Positions 16,410 to 24,391 of a stretch of 64,000 nucleotides of DNA are shown one piece after another. The notes beneath the pieces are model-generated. The model saw only the letters and a list, made by a program, of their open reading frames with translations. It was not told the origin of the DNA and searched no databases. The stretch's first letter is position 1. Each line of letters begins with the position of its first letter. The DNA comes from Microbispora siamensis (GTDB lineage Bacteria > Actinomycetota > Actinomycetes > Streptosporangiales > Streptosporangiaceae): contig NZ_BOOF01000017.1 of assembly GCF_016863095.1 (NCBI RefSeq), forward strand, positions 1 through 64,000, given 5' to 3'. The position numbers were made by a program, and so were the translations under genes.

Positions 16410-17324
16410 TCACTGCTTCTCCGTCCACGGCTCGTATTCGTCGTCCCCGGGGAGCACCCAGACCTTCACGTCGGGCCTGGTGATCGTCCGGAGCAACGTC
16501 GCCTTGCCGGTCGTCTTCGAGACCCGGTAGATCGCCACGCCCGTCTTGGTCTTCGACCGGACGATCAGGCGTCCCGCCTTGTCGAAGTCGAGGTCGTCGA
16601 CGTACTGTCCCCGGGGCAACCGCACGGTGATGGTGCCGCTCGCCTTGCCGGTACGCAGGTTGACCAGGCGCAGCTTGCGAGACTTGGGCCACGAACCGAC
16701 AGGCGCCGCGGCCGTCACGTAGTCGTTCGCCAGGGCCACCGGCGACAGCCGCGTCTTCGACCGCAGCCGGGTGCGCAGCCCTCGGTCGAACACCGTCACC
16801 CGGCCCCCCAGCACCCCTTGCATCAGCAGCCGCTTGCTGTCCGGGCTGAAGCCCGAGAAGCTCCACTCGTCCGTCCCTCCGGGCTGCGGCAACGTCTTGC
16901 CTTTCCGCACGTCCACCAGGACCCCCAGCCCCGGCGCCGAGGTCCCGGTGACCACGAAACTGCCGTCGTCCGACACCGACGGCCACTCCTCGCCGGTCGT
17001 GTACGCCTCGATGCTCCGGATCACTCTTTCCTTGCCGTGCAGAGTCCGCTCGGCGAACCGCCCGTCCGACTTGCGGAAATAGAAGAAGTGCCGGCCGTCC
17101 CCGCTGACCAGGAACGCCGTCCGGGCCCCGGCGTTGACCGCGTCGCGGGGCGCGACGGCGAGCGCTTCGGGCACCTTCACCACGTCTCCGTTGGTGAGCA
17201 CCAGTTCCCAGGTCTGCGTTCGCTGTGCGTACGCGATCGTGACCGGCGTGGCGGCCGCCGCGGGCTGTCCGCTCAGCGGAACGGCGGTCAGGAGAACTGT
17301 CGCGAGAACCGTACGCAATCTCAT
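16410..17324 (-). CDS. Secreted WD40-like propeller protein, function unknown
   Basis: A 304-residue protein with a clear signal peptide (about 1-28, ending SGQPAAAA). Repeats contain strands such as GDGRHFFYFRKSDGR, SDDGSFVVTG, SPDSKRLLMQG and DFDKAGRLIVRS, typical of TolB/WD40-like propellers. No catalytic motif is seen. The ATG at 17324 is used because the signal peptide starts there; the ribosome site is weak. It may belong to one unit with the secreted genes downstream. Confidence 0.82.
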   Translation of the reverse strand: MRLRTVLATVLLTAVPLSGQPAAAATPVTIAYAQRTQTWELVLTNGDVVKVPEALAVAPRDAVNAGARTAFLVSGDGRHFFYFRKSDGRFAERTLHGKERVIRSIEAYTTGEEWPSVSDDGSFVVTGTSAPGLGVLVDVRKGKTLPQPGGTDEWSFSGFSPDSKRLLMQGVLGGRVTVFDRGLRTRLRSKTRLSPVALANDYVTAAAPVGSWPKSRKLRLVNLRTGKASGTITVRLPRGQYVDDLDFDKAGRLIVRSKTKTGVAIYRVSKTTGKATLLRTITRPDVKVWVLPGDDEYEPWTEKQ

Positions 17325-17395
17325 ACGGGGTGAGATGCCGGATAACCCCGAAATGTTGCCGGTTCTCGAACTCCACCGCCGCCCACGGTGCGCGG

Positions 17396-18604
17396 CTACG
17401 AGGCCGGCGTGCGGTAATCCCTGATCGTGATCGCGGTCGCGGCCGTGCGGATGGGCTCGGTGACCCGCTCGATCATGCGGTTCTTGCCCGGCAGATGCGG
17501 CATCAGCCGCAACATCAGCATCTGGAACCGGATCTGTGCCGCGGACTTCAGCACCATGCCCTTGAGGTTGCCCGCGGCGAGCTTCTGGTTCTCCTCCACG
17601 AAGTGCCGCATCTCGCGCTCGTAGGCGGCGAACCCCGCGGCGTGGTCGCCCACCGCCTCGGCGAGGCAGCCCGCGAGAACGTAGGCGCCGACCAGGGCCA
17701 GGCTGGTGCCCTGACCGGACGCGGGTGAGGCCGCGTAGGCGGCGTCGCCCACGAGCGCCACCCGGCCCGACGACCAGCGGTCCATGCGCACCTGGCTGAT
17801 CGAGTCCAGGTAGAAGTCCGGGGCGTCCCCCATGGCGTCGAGGATGCGCGGGACCTCCCAGCCCTGGCCGGAGAAGACGTCGGCGAGGAGCTTCTTCTGC
17901 TGCGCGGGGTCCCGCCGGTCGTACTCCAGCGGCGGCGAGGAGAACAGGAACATCGCCTTGGCGTCCTCGCCGCGCCCGGTGCTGTACATCCCGGCGCTCC
18001 TGCCCGGGGCCGGATGCATCATCTCCGTACGGTCCAGGTGGAGATGGTTCGGCACCGTGAAGATCGAGATGTAGTGCCCGAGGTCGTGGACGAACCGCGA
18101 CTCCTCGCCGAAGGCCAGCCCGCGCACGGTGGAGTGCAGGCCGTCGGCGCCCACCACCAGGTCGAACGTACGCGGGGAGCCGTTCGCGAAGGTGACGTGC
18201 ACGCCGTCGGGGGTCTCCCGCAGGGCGGTGACGGAGTCGTCGAAGACGTACTCGACGCCGTCTCCGGTCGCCGCGTGCAGGAGCCGGGTGAGGTCGCCAC
18301 GCATGATCTCGACGTCGTCGCCCTCGCGGCCGCCGAACAGCTGCGCGCTCATCGTGCCGATCTGCCTGCCGCGTGCGTCGACGAAGCGTGCGACCTGCAT
18401 GTCGGTGCTGTGCCGCCGCACCTCGTCCAGCAGGCCCATGCGGGCGACGACGTCGAGTGCCGCCCCCCGAATGTCGATCTTGTAGCCGCCGTCCCGCAGC
18501 GAGGGCGCGCGTTCCGCGACGGTCACCGCGAAGCCGTGCTCGCGGAGCCAGAAAGCCAGCGTCAGCCCGGCGACGCTTCCGCCGGAGACCAAGATGTTCG
18601 CCAT
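17396..18604 (-). CDS. FAD-dependent aromatic-type monooxygenase
   Basis: A 402-residue flavoprotein of the PHBH-like hydroxylase superfamily. The FAD-binding Rossmann motif is VSGGSVAGLTLAFWL, the DG motif is VVGADGLHSTVR, and the GD motif is RVALVGDAAYAASPASGQG. The C-terminal portion is helical. Related actinomycete proteins inactivate or tailor aromatic compounds such as tetracyclines; the substrate here is unknown. It is divergent from a TetR gene, the likely repressor. Confidence 0.9.
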   Translation of the reverse strand: MANILVSGGSVAGLTLAFWLREHGFAVTVAERAPSLRDGGYKIDIRGAALDVVARMGLLDEVRRHSTDMQVARFVDARGRQIGTMSAQLFGGREGDDVEIMRGDLTRLLHAATGDGVEYVFDDSVTALRETPDGVHVTFANGSPRTFDLVVGADGLHSTVRGLAFGEESRFVHDLGHYISIFTVPNHLHLDRTEMMHPAPGRSAGMYSTGRGEDAKAMFLFSSPPLEYDRRDPAQQKKLLADVFSGQGWEVPRILDAMGDAPDFYLDSISQVRMDRWSSGRVALVGDAAYAASPASGQGTSLALVGAYVLAGCLAEAVGDHAAGFAAYEREMRHFVEENQKLAAGNLKGMVLKSAAQIRFQMLMLRLMPHLPGKNRMIERVTEPIRTAATAITIRDYRTPAS

Positions 18605-18647
18605 GCCGTGAACTGTACAAGCGTCTCAATCATCTGTCTAGCACGAT

Positions 18648-18681
18648 TGTCCAAGACATTTGTGCTGGCATGGGCTAGGCT
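18648..18681. promoter_or_regulatory. Dyad and promoter of the TetR gene
   Basis: TGTC-CAA-GACA at 18648-18658 overlaps a -35-like AAGACA. TAGGCT at 18676-18681 lies 6 nt before the ATG of the TetR gene. TGTCT also recurs upstream, giving TGTCT-N14-AGACA. The layout fits autorepression and control of the divergent monooxygenase. Confidence 0.5.
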
Positions 18682-18687
18682 CTGAGC

Positions 18688-19269
18688 ATGGGAAACCGGG
18701 AAGATCTGCTCGCGGGCGCCAAGCGGTGCCTGATGGAGAAGGGATACTCCGGCACCACCGCGCGTGACATCGCGGCGGCCGCCGGCACGAGCCTCGCCGC
18801 CATCGGCTATCACTTCAGATCGACGAAGGCCCTGCTCGACGCGGCCCTCATCGAGGCGATGGAGGAATGGGGAAAGGAGATCGAGCAGACTCTCGCCGCC
18901 GACGCGTCGCTCGACGGCGCACCCGCGCAGCGATTCGAGGCGACCTGGGCGCGCATCATCGAGTCCTTCGCCAGGATGAGACCGTTGTGGGCCATCCAGT
19001 TCGAGCTCATCGCCCAGATGGACCGGCTCCCGGAGCTGCGCGAGGCGTTCGCGACCGCCAACCGGCAGGCGAGGCTGGGCCTGGCGGCGATCTTCGAACA
19101 CCTGGATCCGGCCGCGGACGAACGCAGGGCGATGGCTGTCGGCGCGTTCTACCAGGCACTGCTCGGCGGGATGGCGGCCCAGTGGCTCGTCGATCCGGAG
19201 CAGGCTCCGTCGGCCCGCGATCTCCTCGAGGCGCTGCGTACGGTCAGCGCGGGGCTCGCGACGGAGTGA
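18688..19269 (+). CDS. TetR-family transcriptional regulator
   Basis: A 193-residue regulator. The N-terminal helix-turn-helix is YSGTTARDIAAAAGTSLAAIGYHFRSTKALLDAAL, followed by an all-helical ligand domain. The ATG at 18688 lies 6 nt after a TAGGCT -10 box. It is divergent from the FAD monooxygenase, so it probably represses that gene and responds to its substrate. Confidence 0.92.
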   Translation: MGNREDLLAGAKRCLMEKGYSGTTARDIAAAAGTSLAAIGYHFRSTKALLDAALIEAMEEWGKEIEQTLAADASLDGAPAQRFEATWARIIESFARMRPLWAIQFELIAQMDRLPELREAFATANRQARLGLAAIFEHLDPAADERRAMAVGAFYQALLGGMAAQWLVDPEQAPSARDLLEALRTVSAGLATE

Positions 19270-19297
19270 CCGGCGGAAATCGTGGCGCAGCCGCGTG

Positions 19298-19339
19298 AGG
19301 CCGGCCGGGCGGCGGGCAGGCGCGCTCCTCGGCCGGCCT
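19298..19339. terminator. Bidirectional terminator hairpin
   Basis: AGGCCGGCCG at 19298-19307 pairs with CGGCCGGCCT at 19330-19339, followed by TTTC. It lies between the convergent TetR and pirin genes. Confidence 0.6.
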
Positions 19340-19352
19340 TTCGGCGGGCGTG

Positions 19353-20342
19353 TCAGTCCGTCGCGGTCAGGGGTCCGTCGGCGTGCGGAACCCGCTCGGC
19401 GGGGACGACGCCCAGGCGGCCCGCCTGGTAGTCCTCCATCGCCTGGATGATCTCGGCGCGGGTGTTCATCACGAACGGCCCGTAGTGCACGACCGGCTCG
19501 CGGATCGGCTGCCCGCCGAGCAGCAGCACCTCCAGGTTGGGCTCGGCCTGGGGCTGGGCGGTGTCCGCCGCGAGGGTCAGCGACCCGCCCGCCCCGAAGA
19601 CCGCGAGCTGCCCCTTGCGGACCGGCCGCCGCTCGGCGCCCACGGATCCCTGACCGGCCAGGACGTAGGCGAGGGCGTTGAACTCCGGGTTCCACGGCAG
19701 GTCGAGCCGGGCCCCGGGGCTGACGGTCGCGTGCACCATCGTGATCGGGGTGAACGTGACGCCCGGCCCGGCGTGCCCGTCCAGCTCCCCGGCGATCACC
19801 CGCAGCAGCGCGCCGCCGTCGGCCGAGGCGAGCAGCGCCGCCTCCCGCCCCCGGATGTCCTGGTAGCGGGGCAGGTGGAACTTGTGCGCGCGAGGAAGGT
19901 TCACCCACAGCTGGATGCCGTGGAAGAGCCCGCCCGAGACCACCAGGTGCTCCGGCGGCTTCTCGATGTGCAGCAGGCCGGACCCGGCGGTCATCCACTG
20001 GGTGTCGCCGTTGGTGATGGTGCCGCCGCCACCGTTGGAGTCCTGGTGCTCGAAGACGCCGTCGATGATGTAGGTGACGGTCTCGAAGCCGCGGTGCGGA
20101 TGCCACGGCGTGCCTTTCGGCTCGCCGGGTGCGTACTCGACCTCGCCCATCTGGTCCATGTGGATGAACGGGTCCAGCGCGGACTGTGGCACTCCGGCGA
20201 ACGCGCGCCGTACGGGGAAGCCCTCACCCTCGAACCCGCTGGGCGCGGTCGTCACCGAGCGAACGGGGCGTGGGGTTGCGTCGGCCGGATCCGGTGCGGC
20301 GACTCGTGGCAGCGTCAGGGTGTCGGCGGTGACAGCGGGCAT
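19353..20342 (-). CDS. Pirin-family protein
   Basis: A 329-residue bicupin. The N-terminal cupin carries the metal-ligand run HPHRGFETVTYIIDG with a further His in EKPPEH; the C-terminal pirin domain follows (about 200-310). Bacterial pirins include quercetin dioxygenases and redox-sensing regulators, so no single reaction is assigned. The ATG at 20342 has AGGAGGG 5 bp upstream, which settles the start. Confidence 0.92.
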   Translation of the reverse strand: MPAVTADTLTLPRVAAPDPADATPRPVRSVTTAPSGFEGEGFPVRRAFAGVPQSALDPFIHMDQMGEVEYAPGEPKGTPWHPHRGFETVTYIIDGVFEHQDSNGGGGTITNGDTQWMTAGSGLLHIEKPPEHLVVSGGLFHGIQLWVNLPRAHKFHLPRYQDIRGREAALLASADGGALLRVIAGELDGHAGPGVTFTPITMVHATVSPGARLDLPWNPEFNALAYVLAGQGSVGAERRPVRKGQLAVFGAGGSLTLAADTAQPQAEPNLEVLLLGGQPIREPVVHYGPFVMNTRAEIIQAMEDYQAGRLGVVPAERVPHADGPLTATD

Positions 20343-20464
20343 GGCCGCCCTCCTAATTGAATCTTCAACTTCCGCGCCTTGCAACCACCCGAGATCGCCG
20401 GACATTCCCGCCCGCGGATCGCCCTGCGCCCGCATATCGTCACGCGCAGTGGGGATGGACTGGT

Positions 20465-21112
20465 ATGGCTGGAATCATGATCTCCATAAGCCGCACTTTC
20501 CAGGTCGCCGTACTGTCCCTCGCGGTCCTCCCGATCACCGCTGTCGCGATCGCCCCGCAGGCCGCGGCCGATGCCGGGGCGCCGGCCCGCCGCATGCTGG
20601 CGCAGCTGAAGGTCGCCAAGCCGTTGTCGCTTCGCGGTTACAGCCATCGGCGGTTCCAGCCGCGCTGGGCGCACCACAAGGGGGAGTGCGACGCGCGGGA
20701 GGTGGTGCTCACCCGCCAGGGCCGGGGCGTACGGAGGAACGGGGCGTGCCAGGCCGTGAAGGGCGTCTGGCACAGCCCGTACGACGGCAAGGTGCTGAAG
20801 AGTGTGAAGCAGATCGACGTCGACCACGTCGTTCCCCTGGCGTACGCCTGGCGCTCCGGCGCCAAGAGATGGAGCCAGGCGAAGCGGCGGGCGTTCGCCA
20901 ACGACCTCAGCCGTCCCGAGCTCGTTGTGGTGAGCCACTCCGCCAACATGGCCAAGGGAGGCCAGGGACCGCAGAGCTGGCGTCCGCCGCGCCGTGCGTA
21001 CTGGTGCCGCTACGCGACCTCGTGGATCACCGTGAAGTACCACTACCGGCTCCTGGTGACCCGTGCGGAGAAGGTCGCCCTGCTCAACATGCTCCGCACC
21101 TGCGGCAGGTGA
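20465..21112 (+). CDS. Secreted HNH nuclease-like protein (DUF1524 type)
   Basis: A 215-residue protein with an N-terminal signal peptide (ending about APQAAADA). The HNH-type core begins VDHVVPLAYAWRSGAKRW and continues FANDLSRPELVVVS, then NMAKGGQGPQSWRPP. DH followed by the Asn/His/Lys-Gly pattern is typical of secreted actinomycete HNH (GmrSD C-terminal-like) nucleases. Two conserved cysteine pairs probably form disulphides. ATG at 20465 or 20477 are both possible. A role in extracellular DNA breakdown is inferred. Confidence 0.87.
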   Translation: MAGIMISISRTFQVAVLSLAVLPITAVAIAPQAAADAGAPARRMLAQLKVAKPLSLRGYSHRRFQPRWAHHKGECDAREVVLTRQGRGVRRNGACQAVKGVWHSPYDGKVLKSVKQIDVDHVVPLAYAWRSGAKRWSQAKRRAFANDLSRPELVVVSHSANMAKGGQGPQSWRPPRRAYWCRYATSWITVKYHYRLLVTRAEKVALLNMLRTCGR

Positions 21113-21147
21113 ACGGAAGGCGGTGCGGGCGCGGGGCTGTCCCGAGG

Positions 21148-21774
21148 TCAGCCGCCGCTCGCGGCGCGGGCCTGCTGGATGACCTTGCGGAGGGCCGGCG
21201 CCGCCGGGCCGCCGCGTTCGGCCAGCAGGGCGATGCGCTGCTTGTGCGCCCGTCGTCTGGCGCGCGGGAGGATCGTCCCGAGCTCTCCCGCGGCGGCCAG
21301 GCCGACGAGGGCCGCCTCCCGGTCGCCGACCCGGGCGACCGGGCCGGTGAGGGCGGCGGCGACCTGCGTCGCGAGTCGTTTCACCACGCGCGTGTCGCGT
21401 ACGCGGACGTGGCTCCTGTTGAAGATGAGGAACGGCCGGCGCAGCTCGACCCTGACCCAGCGCCCCGTCTCCAGTTCGTCGCGGACCGCCCGGACCGTCG
21501 CGCGGCCGTCCTTGCTGATCCAGTGCCGCCACGGCCGGGGCCCTGACCGGGCGATCTGGTGCAGCAGGCCGTCGAGGACCGGATCGGCGAGCGGGTCCTC
21601 CGACACCACGCGCACCTTGCCGCCGTCGTCGGCGATCCGGCCGGCGAGCAGCAGGTCGGTGAGCGCGGCCGCGCGGAGCAGGTAGGGGAAGCGGTGGTTC
21701 GTCACCACCCGCTCCTTGCGGGGGTCGTAGGCCAGCAGGTAGAGCCGGGCCGTCAGGGAGCCGGGGACGTCCAC
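21148..21774 (-). CDS. GPP34 (GOLPH3-like) family protein
   Basis: A 208-residue protein with the GPP34 pattern: an N-terminal LTARLYLLAYDPRKERV, then LLRAAALTDLLLAGRI, and an Arg/Lys-rich C-terminal half. Eukaryotic GOLPH3 binds phosphatidylinositol 4-phosphate; bacterial members are uncharacterised but presumably touch membranes. The GTG at 21774 has GAGAGGAAGG upstream. It is the third gene of an operon with the SPFH protein and the ribbon-helix-helix protein, 15 bp after the latter. Confidence 0.88.
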   Translation of the reverse strand: MDVPGSLTARLYLLAYDPRKERVVTNHRFPYLLRAAALTDLLLAGRIADDGGKVRVVSEDPLADPVLDGLLHQIARSGPRPWRHWISKDGRATVRAVRDELETGRWVRVELRRPFLIFNRSHVRVRDTRVVKRLATQVAAALTGPVARVGDREAALVGLAAAGELGTILPRARRRAHKQRIALLAERGGPAAPALRKVIQQARAASGG

Positions 21775-21789
21775 GGGGCTGCCTTCCTC

Positions 21790-22032
21790 TCAGTCGTCGG
21801 GCGGATCGGCGGTGGGAGCCTCGGGAGGCGGGGTCTCCTTCTTGGCGGGCCTGCCGCGCCGGGGGATGCGACCGGCGTCGCCCGGGAGCCGCCCCGCCTC
21901 TGACAGCGCCCGGCGCAGCAGGAACTCGATCTGGGCGTTGGTGCTGCGTAGTTCGTCGCCGGCCCAGCGGGCCAGCGCGTCGTGCACCGCGGGGTCCAGC
22001 CGCAGCAGGATGCTCTTTCTCTCGGTCGCCAC
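21790..22032 (-). CDS. Ribbon-helix-helix (Arc/CopG-like) small DNA-binding protein
   Basis: An 80-residue protein. The N-terminal part, RKSILLRLDPAVHDALARWA then ELRSTNAQIEFLLRRALSEAG, is a ribbon-helix-helix with the usual strand and Asn-x-x-Ile-Glu helix. The tail is Pro/Lys-rich. Its GTG lies 2 bp past the stop of the SPFH gene, so translation is coupled. It most likely autoregulates the operon through the palindrome at 22994-23009, by analogy with RHH repressors; this is not proven. It is hidden inside a longer shadow frame. Confidence 0.88.
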   Translation of the reverse strand: MATERKSILLRLDPAVHDALARWAGDELRSTNAQIEFLLRRALSEAGRLPGDAGRIPRRGRPAKKETPPPEAPTADPPDD

Positions 22033-22034
22033 GG

Positions 22035-22961
22035 CTAGTGGTACAGGGAGCCGGTGTTCACCACGGGCTGCACGTCGCGGTCGCCGCACAGGACGACGAG
22101 CAGGTTGCTGACCATGGTGGCCTTGCGCTCCTCGTCGAGTTCGATCACGTCGTGCTCGTCCAGGCGGGCCAGGGCGGCCTCGACCATGCCGACGGCTCCG
22201 TCCACGATCCGCTGGCGGGCCGCGACGACCGCTCCGGCCTGCTGGCGGCGCAGCATGGCCTGTGCGATCTCGGGAGCGTACGCCAGGCGGGTGATGCGCG
22301 ACTCGATGACCTTGACTCCCGCCGACGCCACCCGGGCCTGGATCTCGGCCGACAGGCGGCCGGTGATCTCGTCCGCGTTCTGCCGCAGGGACAGCATGTC
22401 GTCGTGCCCGTCGTACGGGTAGCTGCCGGCGATGTGACGGACCGCGGTCTCGGTCTGGAAGGCCACGAACTCCACGAAGTCGTCGACTTCGAAGACGGCC
22501 TTCGCCGTGTCCTCGACCTGCCACACCACCACGGCGGCCATCTCGATCGGGTTGCCGTCGGCGTCGTTGACCTTGGTGACGTCGGTCTCGTGGTTGCGGA
22601 TCCGGGTGGACACCCGGCGCTTCTGCGTGAAGGGCACCACGAACCGGAGCCCGGGCGTACGGACCGTGCCCACGTAGCGGCCGAGCAGCTGGATCACCCG
22701 CGCCTCGCCGGGAGCGACCGCGGTGAGCCCGGTCAGGACGACGAGGGCCGCCAGGAAGAGCAGCACCCCGGCGGCGATCAGGGCGGCTCCGGCGCCGCCG
22801 CTGCCGCCGTCCGCGAGGCGGGCTCCGATCACGACCAGCGCGACCGAGCCCAGCAGGCCCAGCAGGGCCAGGATCAGCATCGGCCACCCCGAGGCCGCTC
22901 GTGCCGTCCGTTCGTTGGTCTGGGGGGCCGGCATGTCGACGGCGATCTGCAGGTCTGTCAT
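22035..22961 (-). CDS. SPFH/Band-7 (stomatin-like) membrane protein
   Basis: A 308-residue protein with two N-terminal hydrophobic segments (about 27-47 and 56-80). The SPFH domain follows, from [25 protein letters not shown] through [20 protein letters not shown]. The C-terminal half is helical and Ala/Glu-rich. Bacterial members organise membrane microdomains. The ATG at 22961 is preceded by GAGGAG. It is the first gene of the SPFH/RHH/GPP34 operon. Confidence 0.92.
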   Translation of the reverse strand: MTDLQIAVDMPAPQTNERTARAASGWPMLILALLGLLGSVALVVIGARLADGGSGGAGAALIAAGVLLFLAALVVLTGLTAVAPGEARVIQLLGRYVGTVRTPGLRFVVPFTQKRRVSTRIRNHETDVTKVNDADGNPIEMAAVVVWQVEDTAKAVFEVDDFVEFVAFQTETAVRHIAGSYPYDGHDDMLSLRQNADEITGRLSAEIQARVASAGVKVIESRITRLAYAPEIAQAMLRRQQAGAVVAARQRIVDGAVGMVEAALARLDEHDVIELDEERKATMVSNLLVVLCGDRDVQPVVNTGSLYH

Positions 22962-22993
22962 GTCTTCTCCTCGGTGTCTAGCACGACACTAGC

Positions 22994-23009
22994 AAAGTGA
23001 TATCACTTT
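22994..23009. promoter_or_regulatory. Perfect 16-bp palindrome AAAGTGATATCACTTT in SPFH promoter
   Basis: On the minus strand a TGGCAA -35-like box, an 18-bp spacer and TAGTGT can be read, with the palindrome filling the spacer. A repressor bound here would block RNA polymerase. The operon's own RHH protein is the obvious candidate. Confidence 0.65.
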
Positions 23010-23087
23010 TTGCCAGACCCATCCTGGTCGCCCGGGACGCAACCGAACCCTCAGTCGTTCTCAAGTGGAGATCGCTAGCTTCGCGCC

Positions 23088-23696
23088 ATGACGAAACGAT
23101 CTGTCGCCGTGGCCGCACTCGCGGGGCTGACCGTCCTCGCCGCTCCCGCCGTGGCCTCCGCAGAGGCCCTGACCACGGCTCTCTCCGGCTCGTCCGCTTC
23201 GGGTTCCAGGACCTTCTCCTTCCGCGGGATGAACCTGAGGATCCCCGCGAGCTGGAAGGTGCACCGCAAGGGGGACGAGGTCGTGGTGACGACCGGCGCG
23301 TGCAAGCGGCCGGACGCGTTCGCCGCGAACTGCCGGTCGTTCTGGGTGCTCGGCCCCAAGGAGTTCACCGACGTGCCGGTCGGGGGCGGCTCCTTCACCT
23401 ATACGGGCAAGTACCAGTGGTATCCCTTCAGCGCCCCGGTGCCCTGCCCGTTCGATTCCACGACCGCCTGGAACCCCGGCGACAAGGCCGGATCGAGAGG
23501 CCTGTTCCAGATCGGCAAGGGTCACAAGGCGAAGTACGCCGCCTGGCCCAACGAGTGCGTGACGAACAACGGCGGCCGCCGGACGAAGAGCTTCACCGCG
23601 CGGGAGTGGTTCCTGCCCTCGTCCAAGATCCTGATCATCGACGTCTGGAACACGCCGGGACTGTCGAAAGTGCTCAAGGGCGCGACCTGGAGCTGA
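23088..23696 (+). CDS. Secreted protein of unknown function
   Basis: A 202-residue exported protein with a signal peptide (about 1-25, TVLAAPAVASA). The mature part is Trp/Lys-rich, with MNLRIPASWKVHRKGDEVVV and four cysteines. I recognise no family. The opening resembles lipid- or surfactant-type beta domains that start with a Pro-x-x-Trp strand, but this is weak. TAGCTT lies 6 nt before the ATG, so translation is probably leaderless. It is followed by a strong terminator. Confidence 0.85.
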   Translation: MTKRSVAVAALAGLTVLAAPAVASAEALTTALSGSSASGSRTFSFRGMNLRIPASWKVHRKGDEVVVTTGACKRPDAFAANCRSFWVLGPKEFTDVPVGGGSFTYTGKYQWYPFSAPVPCPFDSTTAWNPGDKAGSRGLFQIGKGHKAKYAAWPNECVTNNGGRRTKSFTAREWFLPSSKILIIDVWNTPGLSKVLKGATWS

Positions 23697-23700
23697 CCGC

Positions 23701-23738
23701 ACGCCGTGTGCCGGATCGGGGCATCCGGCACACGGCGT
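23701..23738. terminator. Strong terminator hairpin with a perfect 16-bp stem
   Basis: The arm at 23701-23716 (beginning ACGCCGTGTG) pairs perfectly with 23723-23738 around the loop CGGGGC. It lies between convergent genes and should stop transcription both ways. Confidence 0.85.
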
Positions 23739-23743
23739 CGCCC

Positions 23744-24328
23744 TCAGGCGCCGGTCTCCAAGCCGCCGCGCAGGAGCGCGGTGAGCCGCCGGGCGTGGGC
23801 CACGTCGGTTCCGGTGAGCGCCGCGCCGCCGACGAGGGCCAGCAGGTCGGTCACGGTGAGTCCGGGACGTACGGCACCGGCGGCCTGTGCCCGCTCCAGC
23901 AGGCCCGACGCGGTGGTGTGGATCGACGTGTGCCACTGGTCGAACAACGCGCTACGACGGCCGGTGGGGCCTTCCGTGGCCGCGAGGGCGAGCGGCCGCT
24001 TCGTCGCGACGTGCACGACGAACGCGTCGAGCCAGGAGAAGAGCGCGTCGGCCGGAGACGGATCCGCCAGCAGGTCGGCGCCCTGGCGGCACAACTCCGC
24101 CACCTCGTCCGCGTACACGGCGACGAGCAGCTCGGCCCGAGTGGGGAAGTGCCGATACAGGGTCGCGTTGCCGACGCCGGCGCGCCGCGCCACCTCGTCC
24201 AACGCGACGTCGGGCCCTGAACTGTCGATGAGCTCGCGCGCGGCGGCGAGCAGCAGCGCGGCGTTGCGTGAGGCGTCCGCTCTGCGCGTACGGCCGGGCG
24301 GTGCGGGCTCGGGACCACTCGGCGTCAT
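23744..24328 (-). CDS. TetR-family transcriptional regulator
   Basis: A 194-residue regulator. The helix-turn-helix is DVALDEVARRAGVGNATLYRHFPTRAELLVAVY, and the C-terminal domain is of the TetR_C type. The ATG at 24328 follows AAGGGAG. It lies downstream of an MDR reductase gene on the same strand, and the gap holds two direct repeats (TTGCTATC). It probably represses itself and may act on the reductase. Confidence 0.92.
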   Translation of the reverse strand: MTPSGPEPAPPGRTRRADASRNAALLLAAARELIDSSGPDVALDEVARRAGVGNATLYRHFPTRAELLVAVYADEVAELCRQGADLLADPSPADALFSWLDAFVVHVATKRPLALAATEGPTGRRSALFDQWHTSIHTTASGLLERAQAAGAVRPGLTVTDLLALVGGAALTGTDVAHARRLTALLRGGLETGA

Positions 24329-24344
24329 CCGCGCTCCCTTCCCT

Positions 24345-24366
24345 TTGCTATCGATCCCTTGCTATC
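24345..24366. promoter_or_regulatory. Direct repeats TTGCTATC x2, period 14 bp
   Basis: Identical octamers at 24345-24352 and 24359-24366 lie just upstream of the TetR gene's ribosome site, in the gap after the MDR reductase gene. They are a candidate TetR operator. Confidence 0.4.
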
Positions 24367-24391
24367 CGGGGAGTTCCCCGGCTGAAGGTGG

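Noticed and set aside
16410-18629. A 739-codon frame joining two genes
   Set aside because: It runs out of frame through the monooxygenase gene before reaching the secreted WD40-like protein; the true start is at 17324.
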